A stretch of DNA of 64,000 bases from Cupriavidus oxalaticus (GCF_004768545.1 NZ_CP038639.1:338636-402635), one strand, 5' to 3'; shown: positions 48,102 to 57,301, counted from the stretch's first letter. Made by a program: numbers and translations. Notes: generated by a model not told the origin, from the letters alone.

Positions 48102-48169
48102 GATGCTCTCCTGTGAATAAGGCTCCGCATGCTGATTTTAGGCGTCAGTTCGTCGAGGGCTTAGACGCT

Positions 48170-48700
48170 TCATAGGATCTCTTCGGGGCTGGCCTCAGCG
48201 TCCAGATCCCAGCCCAGGCTTTCCAGGCGGCGCAATGCCGGATGGGGACAGCCGTGCCACAGGTGCCACTTGGCGCTATGCAGCGCCTTGATCAATGCCG
48301 CGTTGGTCGGGCCGTCGCTGTGGGCCGGCCGGCCCTTGATCATCTGTTCGAGGTTCTGTACCCGCATGGCGATGTGGAACCAATCAAGGACGTACTCACC
48401 GCGGTCACCAAAACCGAGCTGCGCAAACCGTACGGTATCCCCGCCGTCCCGCCGTCCGACAGGAAGGTGACCGGTTGACGGGGTTGCACACCTTCTCGTA
48501 GCAGGAAGGTCCACATACGATCGGCCGGTCGGCGCTCCAGTTTATGCACGTAGGCAAAGCTATGCCCACCATCCTGATCCCGCAGGGACTTCCCGACGAT
48601 CACTTCAAACCAGCCGTCCTGGCGGCGCCGGTGTCCAGCTCGCCGAAGGAAGCCGCCGTCAATGCCAACGGCGCGAAGCGGACTGGGCTCGGGGACATCT
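48170..48700 (-). pseudogene. ISKra4-family transposase fragment
   Basis: Reading the minus strand across two frames gives AVGIDGGFLRR, then GWFEVIVGKSLRD, VTFLSDGG, VRFAQLGFGDRGEYVLDWFH and KWHLWHGCPHPALRRLESLG. This is the central DDE part of an ISKra4 transposase, broken by a frameshift near 48455 and truncated at both ends. It shares the block found at 25.6-25.9 kb. Confidence 0.8.
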
Positions 48701-48750
48701 TGCAAACGGGTGCCCGCGGCAATCTCCCCTCTCTCGGCACGGGCGGGATC

Positions 48751-49432
48751 GCGGCGGCACCGTCCCTGGGTGCTGGTGCGCAGACCACCTTGTCCTACCG
48801 CGGCGCCGCGTTGGGCGCTGATCAGGAGGCGGTGTTGGCCATCGCCAAGAAGGAATTCAGGCAGCTCATCCCGCTGAATTTGAACACGCTCAACCCCGAG
48901 GAGACGGTGAACTTGCTCGCCGGCACGGGCTTCACGCCCTCCGACCAGTCCTGCCCATACGGCGCGGAAAAGGCGCAGCTGCGGCCATGCCATCTCGTGC
49001 GGTACATCTTCAGCAGCCCGTCGGATGGCGCGAAGTTGGCAACCGTGGAGGTCACCCAGTCGTTCGATGTGCCACTCCAAGGAAGTGTTCATTAAGGCGT
49101 TGCACGACACCTATGGGCCGGCCAGGCTCCGGTTCACCGATACGGAGCGCCGACCGTCAGGCGGATCGATGACGGCCGAGTCGATCCTCTGGGGTGGTAG
49201 CCGGACCCCGGCGCAGGGATTCCGCAGCACGTACCTAGCGGCCGAGCGCGACCTGATCGGCGGTCGCTATGTCACCGCCGAGGTCCTCAGCAATCAGGGG
49301 ATGGCCCACGGCTACCGCTTGCGGATCGTGGACACCGACGCTATGGCCCGCACGATGGCGTTCATGATGGAGGCGCACAGGGTCGCGCAGGAGCGCCGCC
49401 GCAGGGAGGCGGCCGAGAAGCTGAAATTCTGA
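48751..49432 (+). pseudogene. Truncated, frameshifted gene of unknown function
   Basis: The first frame reads TTLSYRGAALGADQEAVLAI and FRQLIPLNLNTLNPEETVNL and leaves frame near 49080. The +1 frame continues KEVFIKALHDTYGPARLRFT and SILWGGSRTPAQGFRSTYLA to the stop at 49432. The 5' end was lost at the junction with the ISKra4 remnant. The protein has four Cys-poor alpha/beta segments and no motif I know. A terminator follows. Confidence 0.55.
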
Positions 49433-49456
49433 GCACCATCTGCGCGCCCACATAGC

Positions 49457-49490
49457 AAAAAGCCCGGCACACGACCGGGCTTCTTCATTT
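49457..49490. terminator. Bidirectional terminator between convergent genes
   Basis: The stem AAGCCCGG/CCGGGCTT with a 7-base loop has A-rich sequence before and TTCTTCATTT after it. It serves both the broken plus-strand gene ending at 49432 and the minus-strand gene ending at 49502. Confidence 0.8.
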
Positions 49491-49501
49491 GCAGGGCAGG
49501 C

Positions 49502-50113
49502 TCACTGGGGGTTGAGCATGCGCACGACCTGCAGCGGGATCACGAAGCCTTGCGCCGACTGGAAGGACTTCGACTTCTTGTAGACGGGTTTGAGCAGCTC
49601 TTTGAAATCTTCCCCGAGTTCGCCGGCCTTCTTCAACTTTTCGGTCAGGGCTACCGCAGGCCGAGTAAAGCCCCGCAGGCTTTTGTCGTCGTCGCGCTCA
49701 ATGAGATGGAAGACCTCTTCGCGCGAAACGTGGCCGCCATTGTCGGCCGCCTGCATGATGACCCTGCGGGTCTCGACCCGCAGCGACTTGATGGCGTCGA
49801 CGAGATTCTTCACGTTCCCCCAGCCCGCATCCTCGATCAGGCCCATGCGCAGATTCATGAGGTTCTGTTCAGCCAAGGCTCGATACTCCTCGTCCGTCGA
49901 TTTGATCGGCGGCCAGGCATGGACAGGCTGCGGCGTGCTGGTGGGTGCGCTGGGGGCCGCGCTGATCGGCGCGCTAGGGACCGCGCTGGCCAGTGCGCTG
50001 GTGCTCGTGATCGACCCCGGGGGAAGCAGTTCGATCAGCTTTTGCAGCAATCCGGGCGCCTGCATCGCGGGCACGGTGAAGTTGAGGCCGATGGTCACGG
50101 TCGGTTCGGTCAT
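49502..50113 (-). CDS. Hypothetical protein, 203 aa
   Basis: The protein begins MTEPTVTIGLNFTVPAMQAP, followed by a low-complexity Ala/Pro/Ser linker (about residues 35-68). It then has a helical domain (EYRALAEQNLMNLRMGLIED... SREEVFHLIERDDDKSLRGF). It is soluble, with no signal peptide. The ribosome-binding site GGGAGGT lies inside a strong hairpin (listed next), so translation is probably controlled. I do not recognise the family. Confidence 0.7.
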   Translation of the reverse strand: MTEPTVTIGLNFTVPAMQAPGLLQKLIELLPPGSITSTSALASAVPSAPISAAPSAPTSTPQPVHAWPPIKSTDEEYRALAEQNLMNLRMGLIEDAGWGNVKNLVDAIKSLRVETRRVIMQAADNGGHVSREEVFHLIERDDDKSLRGFTRPAVALTEKLKKAGELGEDFKELLKPVYKKSKSFQSAQGFVIPLQVVRMLNPQ

Positions 50114-50115
50114 GG

Positions 50116-50147
50116 CACTACCTCCCTTGTTGGTATGGGAGGTAGTG
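50116..50147 (-). promoter_or_regulatory. Hairpin that sequesters the ribosome-binding site
   Basis: In the minus-strand transcript CACTACCTCCC and GGGAGGTAGTG form a perfect 11-bp stem with a 10-base loop, ending two bases before the ATG. The Shine-Dalgarno GGGAGGT is in the 3' arm. About 20 bases further upstream an imperfect palindrome (ATACTGTATTTATACGATAT) overlaps likely promoter elements. Confidence 0.75.
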
Positions 50148-50403
50148 TGACACCGACGAGGGTATTACGCAAACTTTATATCGTATAAATACAGTATTTA
50201 CCCCTTTCGTAGTACCCGATGCGGGGATACGGATTGGTGTAATGGCTCAGATACCCTTCCTCCCCGCTTTTTTCCGCACGTATGCAGGTCCCATCGGCCG
50301 TGTGCGGCGGCGATCACCCCATGTGGTCGCGTTGTGACACGAGCCAGACGTCGCCCGGGTACAGCCAAGTCCGCTTGTCGGCCAACATCATGCAGTCCCA
50401 TGC
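50148..50403. other. Promoter region and junction
   Basis: This stretch holds the AT-rich promoter of the minus-strand gene and, on the right, the point where a transporter gene lost its 5' end. No other gene is supported. Confidence 0.4.
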
Positions 50404-50999
50404 GCCTATGCGCTGGCCGGCGTCGGCAAGACCTGGGCCGCTGGCCTGATGTTCGTGGTGGTCGGCATCAACATCATCGGCGCCCTGATGGCCATTGCAC
50501 AGCCCAATTCGGCGGCGGGCCCATTGTCGCTGGCGCTGCGCACCCGCGGTGCGCTGCTGGCTGACGCCTTCTCCAAGGTGGTGGTGGCCCAGTTCTGGAT
50601 CGCGGCGATCAACACGGCATTCACGGCCGCACTGCTCTTCGTGGCATTCCCGATCTTCGACGTGAACATCCCTACGCCGGCTGGCTGGTCCTGCTGACCT
50701 TCGCCGCGGGCCTGCTGCCCATCCTGGGCAACCTGATCTGCAACGCCGTCCTGACCCTCGCAGGCCTCGGTATCGGCCCGCATATCGCCGTGGTGTGCCT
50801 GCTCTTCCTGGTTGCGGTCCACAAGCTGGAATACTTCATCAACGCCAAGGTCCTGGGCGCCAAGATCAAGACGACGATCTGGGAGTTGCTGATCGTCATG
50901 TTCCTGTGCGAAGCGTTGTTCGGCGTGGTGGGCCTGGTCGCCGCACCCCTGTACTACGCCTACACCAAGCTGGAGCTGTCCCGCCTGAAGTGGATCTGA
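50404..50999 (+). pseudogene. AI-2E family transporter, 5'-truncated and frameshifted
   Basis: The visible frame begins inside a membrane segment (AYALAGVGKTWAAGLMFVVV) and continues GALMAIAQPNSAAGPLSLAL and FWIAAINTAFTAALLFVAFP. A frameshift near 50680 leads to the frame with GWLVLLTFAAGLLPILGNLI, HKLEYFINAKVLGAKIKTTI and LVAAPLYYAYTKLELSRLKW. This matches the C-terminal half of AI-2E/UPF0118 transporters. It is inactive. Confidence 0.75.
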
Positions 51000-51020
51000 C
51001 CGGCCAGGTCTTCCGCCTCC

Positions 51021-51045
51021 AAGCCGCCTACCGGCGGCTTTTTCA
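51021..51045 (+). terminator. Rho-independent terminator after the transporter remnant
   Basis: AAGCCGCC/GGCGGCTT with a 4-base loop is followed by TTTTTCAT, 22 bases after the transporter stop. Confidence 0.85.
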
Positions 51046-51128
51046 TGTCCGACCGCCGGAAGGTAGCGGCTCCGGAGGCCGTCCGCTAAACTCCGGGTTC
51101 TAACAACACGGGGCGACGTCAAATCTCA

Positions 51129-51860
51129 ATGCAAACGTCCAAGGTCGTGGCTGCCGCAGCGCTGCTGGCAGCCTCCTTCGCAGTGCATGCCTACAACGAA
51201 CGCAGCATCCTGGTCGAAAAGAATACGGTTAAGAAGGGACTGAGTGCTGTCGTGCATCCCTCCACGATCGGCATGACCCTCCGGTACGCCGAGCACATCA
51301 TCGGCTCGCCCCCGATCCGCGAGACGCCCTACCCCGGCGGGATCCAGGTCAACAGCTACGAAATGAAGGGCTGCAGCGTCGCCCTCTTCGTGGACAAGAC
51401 GAAGGTTGTCGGCGTCCAGGCCCAGATTAACAAGAAGAAGGGATGCGACGTGGACGTCCGTTGGCCGTTCATCCGGCAGGGAACCGTCATGGCCAGTGGA
51501 ACGACCCTCGGCGACTACGCGCCTCGCGGGGTTCTCCACTTCACCGACCCGCAGTTCCCCTCGTGCAACAGCTGTGGCGAGGGCACGGTCTACGCCAACA
51601 TCGACAGTACGACGGCCGGCGGAGGCTTCGAGATGCAACTCGTCGGGGAGACGGAGTGGAAGTCGCGCGACGCCTGGCTCGAAACCGTACGCCGCGCCGG
51701 CATCGACGGCGAAAAGCTTCCTACCGATGGCTACAACTGCCCGCTGCGGCAGTTCGACACGGTGGCCTACGATCTCATGAGGCATTACCCCGTGCGGGCC
51801 ATCGGCTACAGCTACCCGGCCGTCTTCCAGCCCGCCTGCCGCGGCGGGTACCTGCGTTAA
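51129..51860 (+). CDS. Secreted hypothetical protein, 243 aa
   Basis: An N-terminal signal peptide is clear (MQTSKVVAAAALLAASFAVH with cleavage near AHA-Y). The mature part has about seven Cys residues, including CNSCGEG, consistent with periplasmic disulfides, and a beta-rich core (VQAQINKKKGCDVDVRWPFI). No enzyme motif is recognised. Frame, signal peptide and terminator hairpin after the stop support a real, intact gene. Confidence 0.7.
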   Translation: MQTSKVVAAAALLAASFAVHAYNERSILVEKNTVKKGLSAVVHPSTIGMTLRYAEHIIGSPPIRETPYPGGIQVNSYEMKGCSVALFVDKTKVVGVQAQINKKKGCDVDVRWPFIRQGTVMASGTTLGDYAPRGVLHFTDPQFPSCNSCGEGTVYANIDSTTAGGGFEMQLVGETEWKSRDAWLETVRRAGIDGEKLPTDGYNCPLRQFDTVAYDLMRHYPVRAIGYSYPAVFQPACRGGYLR

Positions 51861-51872
51861 GCCCCAAGCAAA

Positions 51873-51895
51873 GAAGCCGCTCATCGAGCGGCTTC
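51873..51895. terminator. Strong hairpin GAAGCCGCTC/GAGCGGCTTC
   Basis: A 10-bp stem with a 3-base loop lies 12 bases after the secreted protein's stop. It lacks a U-run on the plus side but has TTCTTTG on the minus side. Confidence 0.7.
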
Positions 51896-51974
51896 CCTGG
51901 CATCGAACGTCGATCAGCTCATCCTCACTGCTGGGCCCGGGCCCGGACCACCATACCTCGAGCGACGCACACTG

Positions 51975-52460
51975 TTGCACTGGGGACGGCTGCACATCCG
52001 TTTGCACCGGATCCAGAGCAAGGACCTCACGCCCTTCCTGCACACCCATCCCTTTGCCTACGCGAGCCTCATCCTGCGTGGCGGCTATGGCGAGCAGACG
52101 AGTCAGGATATACGCTGGTACGGCCCTGGATCGCTGCTGCTGCGTCGAAGCGATTTCGCGCACCGGCTGGCGCGTGTGGAACCGGGCACCCTGACGCTTT
52201 TCATCACCTGGAAGCGCAAAGACAACGCCAGGCAGCTGCGCCGGCCGGAGATCATGGACCCGGATGTGCCTTGGGTGGATTACCCCGCGGGGGTGTACCA
52301 GCGGCGGCTCTACGGGCGCGTGCGCTACTGCAAGTTCGACCAGTTCTGGCACACGGCGGCTGACACCGTCGAGGCCGCCAGCGCCAGCACCAAACCCAGC
52401 ATCGACCAGAAGACAAAGCCCCTCACGTCGAGCCCAGCGAGGCCACCGCCTCGCCCCTGA
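51975..52460 (+). CDS. Cupin-like protein, 161 aa
   Basis: The sequence HIRLHRIQSKDLTPFLHTHP followed by ASLILRGGYGE and GPGSLLLRRSDFAHRLARVE fits a small cupin barrel (HxH-like pair, Gly turn, then PG and the second His). The start is uncertain, since the frame is open upstream of the TTG at 51975 and the N-terminus may be longer. The C-terminal 30 residues are low-complexity (Ala/Ser/Thr/Pro). The large minus-strand frame opposite is a shadow. Confidence 0.6.
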   Translation: MHWGRLHIRLHRIQSKDLTPFLHTHPFAYASLILRGGYGEQTSQDIRWYGPGSLLLRRSDFAHRLARVEPGTLTLFITWKRKDNARQLRRPEIMDPDVPWVDYPAGVYQRRLYGRVRYCKFDQFWHTAADTVEAASASTKPSIDQKTKPLTSSPARPPPRP

Positions 52461-52558
52461 CTGCGTGAGACCACGGACTGCGGGAATTGCGGGCCCGGCA
52501 TGGGGTGGACCGCTCCCTATACTCAGTATGCGTGTTGCACGCGACTCTCTTGCATCAC

Positions 52559-52735
52559 ATGAGCCCAATTACCCTGGGTAGTCCTGGCCCTTCGGCATCT
52601 CGTCAGGATTGGCTGGCCTGGCTCGAAGAGCACCGTGAAATGCCTCGCTCGTCCGCGGCGAACGCGGCGATTCGCAAGGCCCAGAAGATGGTGGAACACC
52701 CACCGCGCCCGGGCCTGCAACAAGGGAAAGGATGA
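52559..52735 (+). CDS. Small hypothetical protein, 58 aa
   Basis: An ATG at 52559 opens MSPITLGSPGPSASRQDWLA, a short basic protein with one helix (RQDWLAWLEEHREMPRSSAA) and a Pro-rich tail. It has natural composition, unlike most short frames around it. No good ribosome-binding site is visible. Its stop overlaps a downstream ATG (ATGA), which suggests it once headed an operon with the broken gene below. Confidence 0.45.
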   Translation: MSPITLGSPGPSASRQDWLAWLEEHREMPRSSAANAAIRKAQKMVEHPPRPGLQQGKG

Positions 52736-52831
52736 CCGGTTCAACTGCCTCGAGCACTGAATCCGACCCCAGAACGTTCCTGCCGGCTTTTGCCTGTCCT
52801 TTCGAGCGCAGGTTTGTTTGTCCTCAGTTGT

Positions 52832-53325
52832 ATGACCCAGATCCACTCTCACGCTCAAGCCGAGTCTCGAACCGATTCCCCTCCTTCGCCCGACCTACTC
52901 CTGGGCCACGCTGTCGACGATGGCATGGCCGTGATGCTCGATGGTCAGGCGCCGTGCAAGCACCTGGTGCTGTTCGGGCAGGGTACGAGTGCGCGGGTGT
53001 GGCAGAAAGTCTCCTGATGCAGCATCTGCAGGCCCAGGGCCCGGAAGGCTCCGGCTTTCTCATCATCGACACTCGCTATGACGAATCCCGGGTAAGATGG
53101 CTGCGCGGCCTGCTGGCGCAGCTCGGCCGCAAGGATGGCCTCCATGTCTGGCATCTGGGCGGGAAACAGGCTGCGCGGGCCGCCGTCACCCAGCAGGCGC
53201 TCACCGAGGCCCTCGTGAACAACCAGTGCGTCTATGCCGCGCTCGACGTGATGGGCAAGGACAGGAAGGCGTTGGCGGCTGGCAGCATGCTGCTGTCGTG
53301 CCTCCGACTGCAGCTGGCGCGCTGA
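52832..53325 (+). pseudogene. P-loop-like ATPase remnant, frameshifted
   Basis: The first frame (MTQIHSHAQAESRTDSPPSP, then LLLGHAVDDGMAVMLDGQAP and HLVLFGQGTSARV) leaves frame near 52995. The next frame continues VAESLLMQHLQAQGPEGSGF, LIIDTRYDESRVRWLRGLLA and CVYAALDVMGKDRKALAAGS. The pattern hydrophobic strand, Gly-rich loop, helix, FLIID resembles P-loop ATPases of conjugation coupling proteins, but the GKT/S lysine is not present. I regard it as a dead remnant. Confidence 0.45.
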
Positions 53326-53329
53326 CACT

Positions 53330-53727
53330 GAATCACGTACTGGCAGAAGGTGGCAGCGATCTCTCGCGGACCTTTCCTTACTGCTGCTGGCGCTTGGTTC
53401 TCCAGGGCAGTGAGGTCCACGATGTGCTTGAGCCCACGGAACTGGATCCCCTTCAGCTGGCGCTTCCACTCCGCTTGTGGCAGGTCCGTACTGCGAGAAA
53501 CGGGCTCGCCGGCAAGCACGAACTTTCCGGCTTCCAGGTCTTGATACTCGGTGTCCCCTTGCGGTTGATACGCCCAGACGCGCAGGTACAGGCGCGGATT
53601 CGGTCCCAGGACGAAAGGGAACCGAAATGAGCCGGATGCCTGGGAGTGGCCCGCGCAGCTCCAGCCAGTAGGACGCCTTTGCATAGCACAGGGCGGTTGC
53701 CCGCGCCTGAGCATGACCGGCCATCAA
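53330..53727 (-). pseudogene. Decayed minus-strand gene of unknown function
   Basis: Protein-like segments are spread over two frames: MAGHAQARATALCYAKASYW and LELRGPLPGIRLIS, then FVLGPNPRLYLRVWAYQPQG, LAGEPVSRSTDLPQAEWKRQ and FRGLKHIVDLTALENQAPAA. Join them and a compact alpha/beta protein appears. It has no start and contains a frameshift near 53620. I do not recognise it. Confidence 0.4.
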
Positions 53728-53836
53728 GTCCAGGCCGTCCGCAAAGGTCTCCTGCCAGAATGCCCGAATTTCGTTGTTGCCGCCAAATCACGCAAGTCCA
53801 TATTTCACTGACCCAGGACAGAGCTGCCTACTGTTG

Positions 53837-54007
53837 GGGTGATCGTGCTTTCGCTGCAAAATGATACGCTGGCGCACGAAATCCTCTTTGAAATCAACAA
53901 TTTGCACACAACGACTTTTCCACGAAAAGCTCTTTGCACAACTCGTTGATATAGAACGGCTTTCTTGCTGAAACCGTGTCAATCAGCACCGGAAGAACGA
54001 TCACCCC
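53837..54007. repeat. About 170-bp repeat, first copy (inverted mate at 60373-60548)
   Basis: This segment matches the reverse complement of 60373-60548 over about 170 bases with small differences. It contains CTTTTCCACGAAAAG, a 15-base palindrome, in both copies. Fragments of protein-like reading (INELCKELFVEKSL) occur in both but no gene is supported. Origin unknown. Confidence 0.7.
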
Positions 54008-54023
54008 ATTTTGGCGCGCTCTC

Positions 54024-54288
54024 GCACAGCGGCATCCGCTACGTGAGCCCGGCGCAGCGCCACGCCGGACAAGACGACAAGATTCTCGCCGCGCGCCACG
54101 CCCTGTATGTTCGGGCCCGTGAGCACAACCCGCGTCGCTGGTCATGCAACACTCGAGACTGGTCGCCAATCGAAACGGTCACGCTCAATCCGGAGCGCGA
54201 GATTGCCGTGCCCACCGGTATCAAGCCAGGCGCCGAAAACCAGCGTTTGGCTGCATGAATGAGGCGACATCTACCTTGACGCGCGCCG
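54024..54288 (+). mobile_element. Right-end fragment of the IS3-type element (third copy)
   Basis: From GCACAGCGGC onward this matches the right 265 bases of copies A and B, including the end of orfB and the terminal CCTTGACGCGCGCCG. A few bases differ from the two full copies, so it is older. The left part of the element is missing. Confidence 0.9.
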
Positions 54289-54452
54289 AACTGAACACGC
54301 TTGTTGTATAGCCCGAGTCTAACGGGATCCTCGATGCTGTAGCACGCGGCGGACCCATAGGCAAATATCTCCTAGTCCAGAAGTTCTCGGAGTGGTCGTG
54401 GTAGTCGTCGTCGAACTCCGCGATGCCAGCGAGTCTGTTCTGGACTTGCTGC

Positions 54453-55415
54453 TTACCGTATGACAACCACGTCATCAATCTCACGACTCGTCTTCGACGA
54501 CTGACTATGTATGAAACCCATGCTGAAATTTTTGATGATTTTCGCCCTCTTTGGTTCGATGCGCTCGTAAATCGTCCTCGTGTTCGAGTCGATTTTGGTT
54601 TCGCTTGCACCGTACAACTCGCAAGTCAAGGTAATATCCTTGATCGGCCAAGGAAGATCATTTTTGATAGTAAAATCTGCTTCTAAAATGGTTCCGAACC
54701 CGGCCCTTCTGTATGCAGTCTTACTCAGTGACACATAGTCCTTAGGCCTGCGGCGTTGCTTCTCTAAAAGATCGGCTGCAGCCTTCTGAACAGACAATTT
54801 CCGCTCCAGCTGATCCGCCTTATCGGCAAACGTCTTCTCCGACGGCTCAAGTGAGGCTAGTCGCCGGTAGATTTCTGCCGCGCGCTCATCGTTGATGTAC
54901 GGCTTGATCAGTTCGAACTTCAATCGGGCGATCTCTTCTACTCGCATAACCTCCCTTTCTGTAGCTTGTTTTGCGATGAGAGCTGTAGACTCAGCGGGCT
55001 TCAACTCCCGCAACTCGCCCTCGTATTCTGGCGAGTTCTTCGTCTTCAGTTCTGCCAGGTAGGCCGTGGGATCGCTGGAGCGAAGCGCGATAAGCCTGCT
55101 CTTTTCGTCAGCGGCGAGACGATCAGCTTGGATTGTCTGCTGTTGATCCCAAGATTGACTTGTCATTATGGCAAGAAAAACCAGGATTAACAGGATGGGA
55201 GCGCTTGTCCATCGGCTGCCAAGCCAGATCTCAGGGAGGGGGCGAAATAGCGCGAGAATGCACACGATGGCAACTACGCCGATGAGGATTGTGCTCACCA
55301 TAGGCAGAAGCGCGCTCAGGGGTGCCCCAATAAGCATGACCCCGGTGATCAGTGTCAATCCCTTTAGGATTGATCGAATCAACTCCAGGATGCTTGAGTA
55401 GGTAACCATTTCCAT
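54453..55415 (-). CDS. Membrane-anchored coiled-coil protein, 320 aa
   Basis: I start at ATG 55415 (MEMVTYSSILELIRSILKGL). Three hydrophobic helices follow (about residues 15-35, 38-58 and 71-88), then a long cytoplasmic or periplasmic helical region with heptad-like charge (QQTIQADRLAADEKSRLIAL, YLAELKTKNSPEYEGELREL) and a beta-rich C-terminal domain (FTIKNDLPWPIKDITLTCEL). No catalytic motif is visible. Such membrane-plus-coiled-coil proteins occur in defence islands, but I claim no function. Confidence 0.65.
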   Translation of the reverse strand: MEMVTYSSILELIRSILKGLTLITGVMLIGAPLSALLPMVSTILIGVVAIVCILALFRPLPEIWLGSRWTSAPILLILVFLAIMTSQSWDQQQTIQADRLAADEKSRLIALRSSDPTAYLAELKTKNSPEYEGELRELKPAESTALIAKQATEREVMRVEEIARLKFELIKPYINDERAAEIYRRLASLEPSEKTFADKADQLERKLSVQKAAADLLEKQRRRPKDYVSLSKTAYRRAGFGTILEADFTIKNDLPWPIKDITLTCELYGASETKIDSNTRTIYERIEPKRAKIIKNFSMGFIHSQSSKTSREIDDVVVIR

Positions 55416-55842
55416 GCGCCCCCCCAATCGATGGCGCGCGCTGCTTGATAGCTTGGTGCAGAGCACGTTCTGTGATTGTGCGGGAGCGGGTGGATACCCC
55501 CAATCATCCTTGCGGATGACGCATCGGTATCAACCAAATGATCGAACACACGTCGGAAACCCGTATGGCTATGAGGAAAACGCTACCCCTTCGAACTGCA
55601 GCGAAATAAACGGAAATCCGTAGTTAGAGTTCGCGCCGAAGCAGTCCGATGGGTTTGGTGCGCGGCGACGGTGCCTTCCGAGACAGAAATAGTTCTCACC
55701 TTCGCCGAAGATAAGTCCGCTCGCCAAACAGTTGTTTGCGGACTGGCTCTCCCGCCCGCTTTGACGGGCTTCTTGTTGCCCGTCGCACACATCATTCGTT
55801 ACAGGACGGTGAGATTCGAGGAACATAGAAGGACAAACGCCT
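55416..55842. other. Intergenic region
   Basis: This region separates the divergently transcribed membrane protein gene and the HNH gene. Open frames here lack ribosome-binding sites. Confidence 0.4.
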
Positions 55843-56571
55843 TTGGAGCATCGGGTGACAAGCGGACCGCGCATTCATTTTCGGGCTGTTCACGTCAATA
55901 CGGCGTGGCGCCGTGTTCAAAACCATCGTTCACTGGAGAACGCCCTAACCGGCCCGCGCGACGGGGCGCCAGGCCTATTTGCTGGGCGCACCCGAATTGA
56001 CCACGAGAAGCACGGGCGAGCTCTGTTTGTCATAGTCTGGCAAGAGGGACAAGAAATTGGGCACATATTGAAGCCTGGTCCCACTGATCTCGCGGCGCCA
56101 TTCAAGGTGACCGTGCCGATAGCGATGATTCATCAGTTAGAAGCAAATAGCGGAGCGAGTTTGCAGACCTTCGAAGCCTTCTTTACTTCGGACGAAAACC
56201 GAAGCGAGCAGGCCTTCGAGGGAGCGGCCAGCCTTCGCCAACATATGAGCCGTGAGCGAAGTCGCAAGCTGGTAGCAGCCAAGAAGGCGGCCGTACTCCA
56301 AGCTACGGGGCGGTTGGCCTGCGAGGCGTGCAGCTTCGATTTCAAAGAGGCCTACGGCGACATGGCAGCCGATATGTGTGAAGTGCACCATGTAGAGGCG
56401 CTCTGTACACGAGCTAGCGCAACAATCACTACTCTCGATGAGTTGGCGATCCTCTGCGCCAATTGTCACCGGGTAATCCACGCGACGAAGCCAATGTGGC
56501 CGGTATCTCGGCTTGCGGAGCGTTTGAGGAGGAGCAAGGGCCAGCCGCCGCGGTCGCGGCCGTCCGAGTGA
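55843..56571 (+). CDS. HNH endonuclease, about 242 aa
   Basis: The C-terminal third is a complete zinc-bound HNH motif: CEACSFDFKEAYGDMAADMC, then EVHHVEALC (catalytic His pair), LAILCANCHRVIH (Asn and final His, with the second CxxC). The N-terminal part is a beta-rich module of unknown family. The start is uncertain: TTG 55843 gives the longest frame and no ATG is well supported. McrA-type restriction enzymes and several defence nucleases share this HNH arrangement. It lies in a likely defence island. Confidence 0.75.
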   Translation: MEHRVTSGPRIHFRAVHVNTAWRRVQNHRSLENALTGPRDGAPGLFAGRTRIDHEKHGRALFVIVWQEGQEIGHILKPGPTDLAAPFKVTVPIAMIHQLEANSGASLQTFEAFFTSDENRSEQAFEGAASLRQHMSRERSRKLVAAKKAAVLQATGRLACEACSFDFKEAYGDMAADMCEVHHVEALCTRASATITTLDELAILCANCHRVIHATKPMWPVSRLAERLRRSKGQPPRSRPSE

Positions 56572-56585
56572 CAAGGCTTTCTAGC

Positions 56586-56614
56586 AGCCCCCTGAGGTGA
56601 GGCCGCAGGGGCTG
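56586..56614 (+). terminator. Hairpin after the HNH gene
   Basis: CAGCCCCCTG and CAGGGGCTG form a stem (with one bulged base) about 15 bases after the HNH stop. No strong U-run follows, so confidence is moderate. Confidence 0.5.
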
Positions 56615-56649
56615 ATTAAGCGGCAAGCCGATGGCCCTCTCCTCGGGAA

Positions 56650-56845
56650 ATGGAGAGATTCCATCGTTCAACGTAAGACCGGTGCTGGTTATTGAGCACG
56701 GCGGTCCGGATTTGCAGCAGGGTTGTGCGCGTGCCGATGCCGCCAGGCCATCAGCTATCGTTTGACGAACCGCATGCTGACCGCTTGGTTGACGGCTGAC
56801 TCAACAAAGCCTGATGCAATGGGCTCTCCATGCCGATCGCATCAA
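56650..56845 (-). pseudogene. C-terminal remnant of an ISKra4-type transposase
   Basis: On the minus strand one frame reads GEPIASGFVESAVNQAVSMR and FVKR, then (after a stop) LMAWRHRHAH. The next frame continues LLQIRTAVLNNQHRSYVERW. This is the conserved C-terminal pattern (ESAVNxxVSxRxxKxQxMxW) of ISKra4-like transposases. It contains a stop and a frameshift. Confidence 0.65.
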
Positions 56846-56854
56846 AACTAGTAG

Positions 56855-57079
56855 ATGAGCCTCATTGAGTACAAGGCTTGCTGCGGGACAAATTTTTCAA
56901 TCGTGGCCGACCCTAAGCGCACCCCTCGCCCCTACCACCTGACGATGGTCATTACTGCCGCCCAGGCGGACGCCATCGAGGCCGAGCGCAATAGTGTGGC
57001 GGAATCGAGCGGCGGCATCAAGCCCAGCGTGTCGGCAGTTGCTGCTAACGCGCTGGAGCGCGCGCTAGACCGCAAATAG
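56855..57079 (+). CDS. Small hypothetical protein, 74 aa
   Basis: The ATG at 56855 opens MSLIEYKACCGTNFSIVADP. The second half (HLTMVITAAQADAIEAERNS then VSAVAANALERAL) has a strand-helix-helix pattern like a ribbon-helix-helix or MetJ/Arc-type DNA-binding fold. There is no clear ribosome-binding site. It stands alone, 178 bases upstream of the FRG gene. Confidence 0.5.
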   Translation: MSLIEYKACCGTNFSIVADPKRTPRPYHLTMVITAAQADAIEAERNSVAESSGGIKPSVSAVAANALERALDRK

Positions 57080-57301
57080 TTTCATGCCCTGCCGGCTGCC
57101 AGCCGGCGCTGGTGCCGCTCTACAAGTGTTCCGAAAAGAGCGGAGAGGGATAGCCCACCTCTGGTTGCAACGGGCTTTCACGCGTGCTGGCAGACCGCCG
57201 AAATAGTCTGCCAATCCACCGCCAACAACGAAACGATCCATCACCCAGAAACGGCTTTGAACGGATATTATGGCCGTTGTCCTCAAATATTCCTTCACAC
57301 T

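Noticed and set aside
51126..52568. 480-codon minus-strand open frame
   Set aside because: It is opposite the secreted and cupin-like genes, which have signal and domain patterns; the minus frame has Arg/Gly/Val-rich shadow composition.
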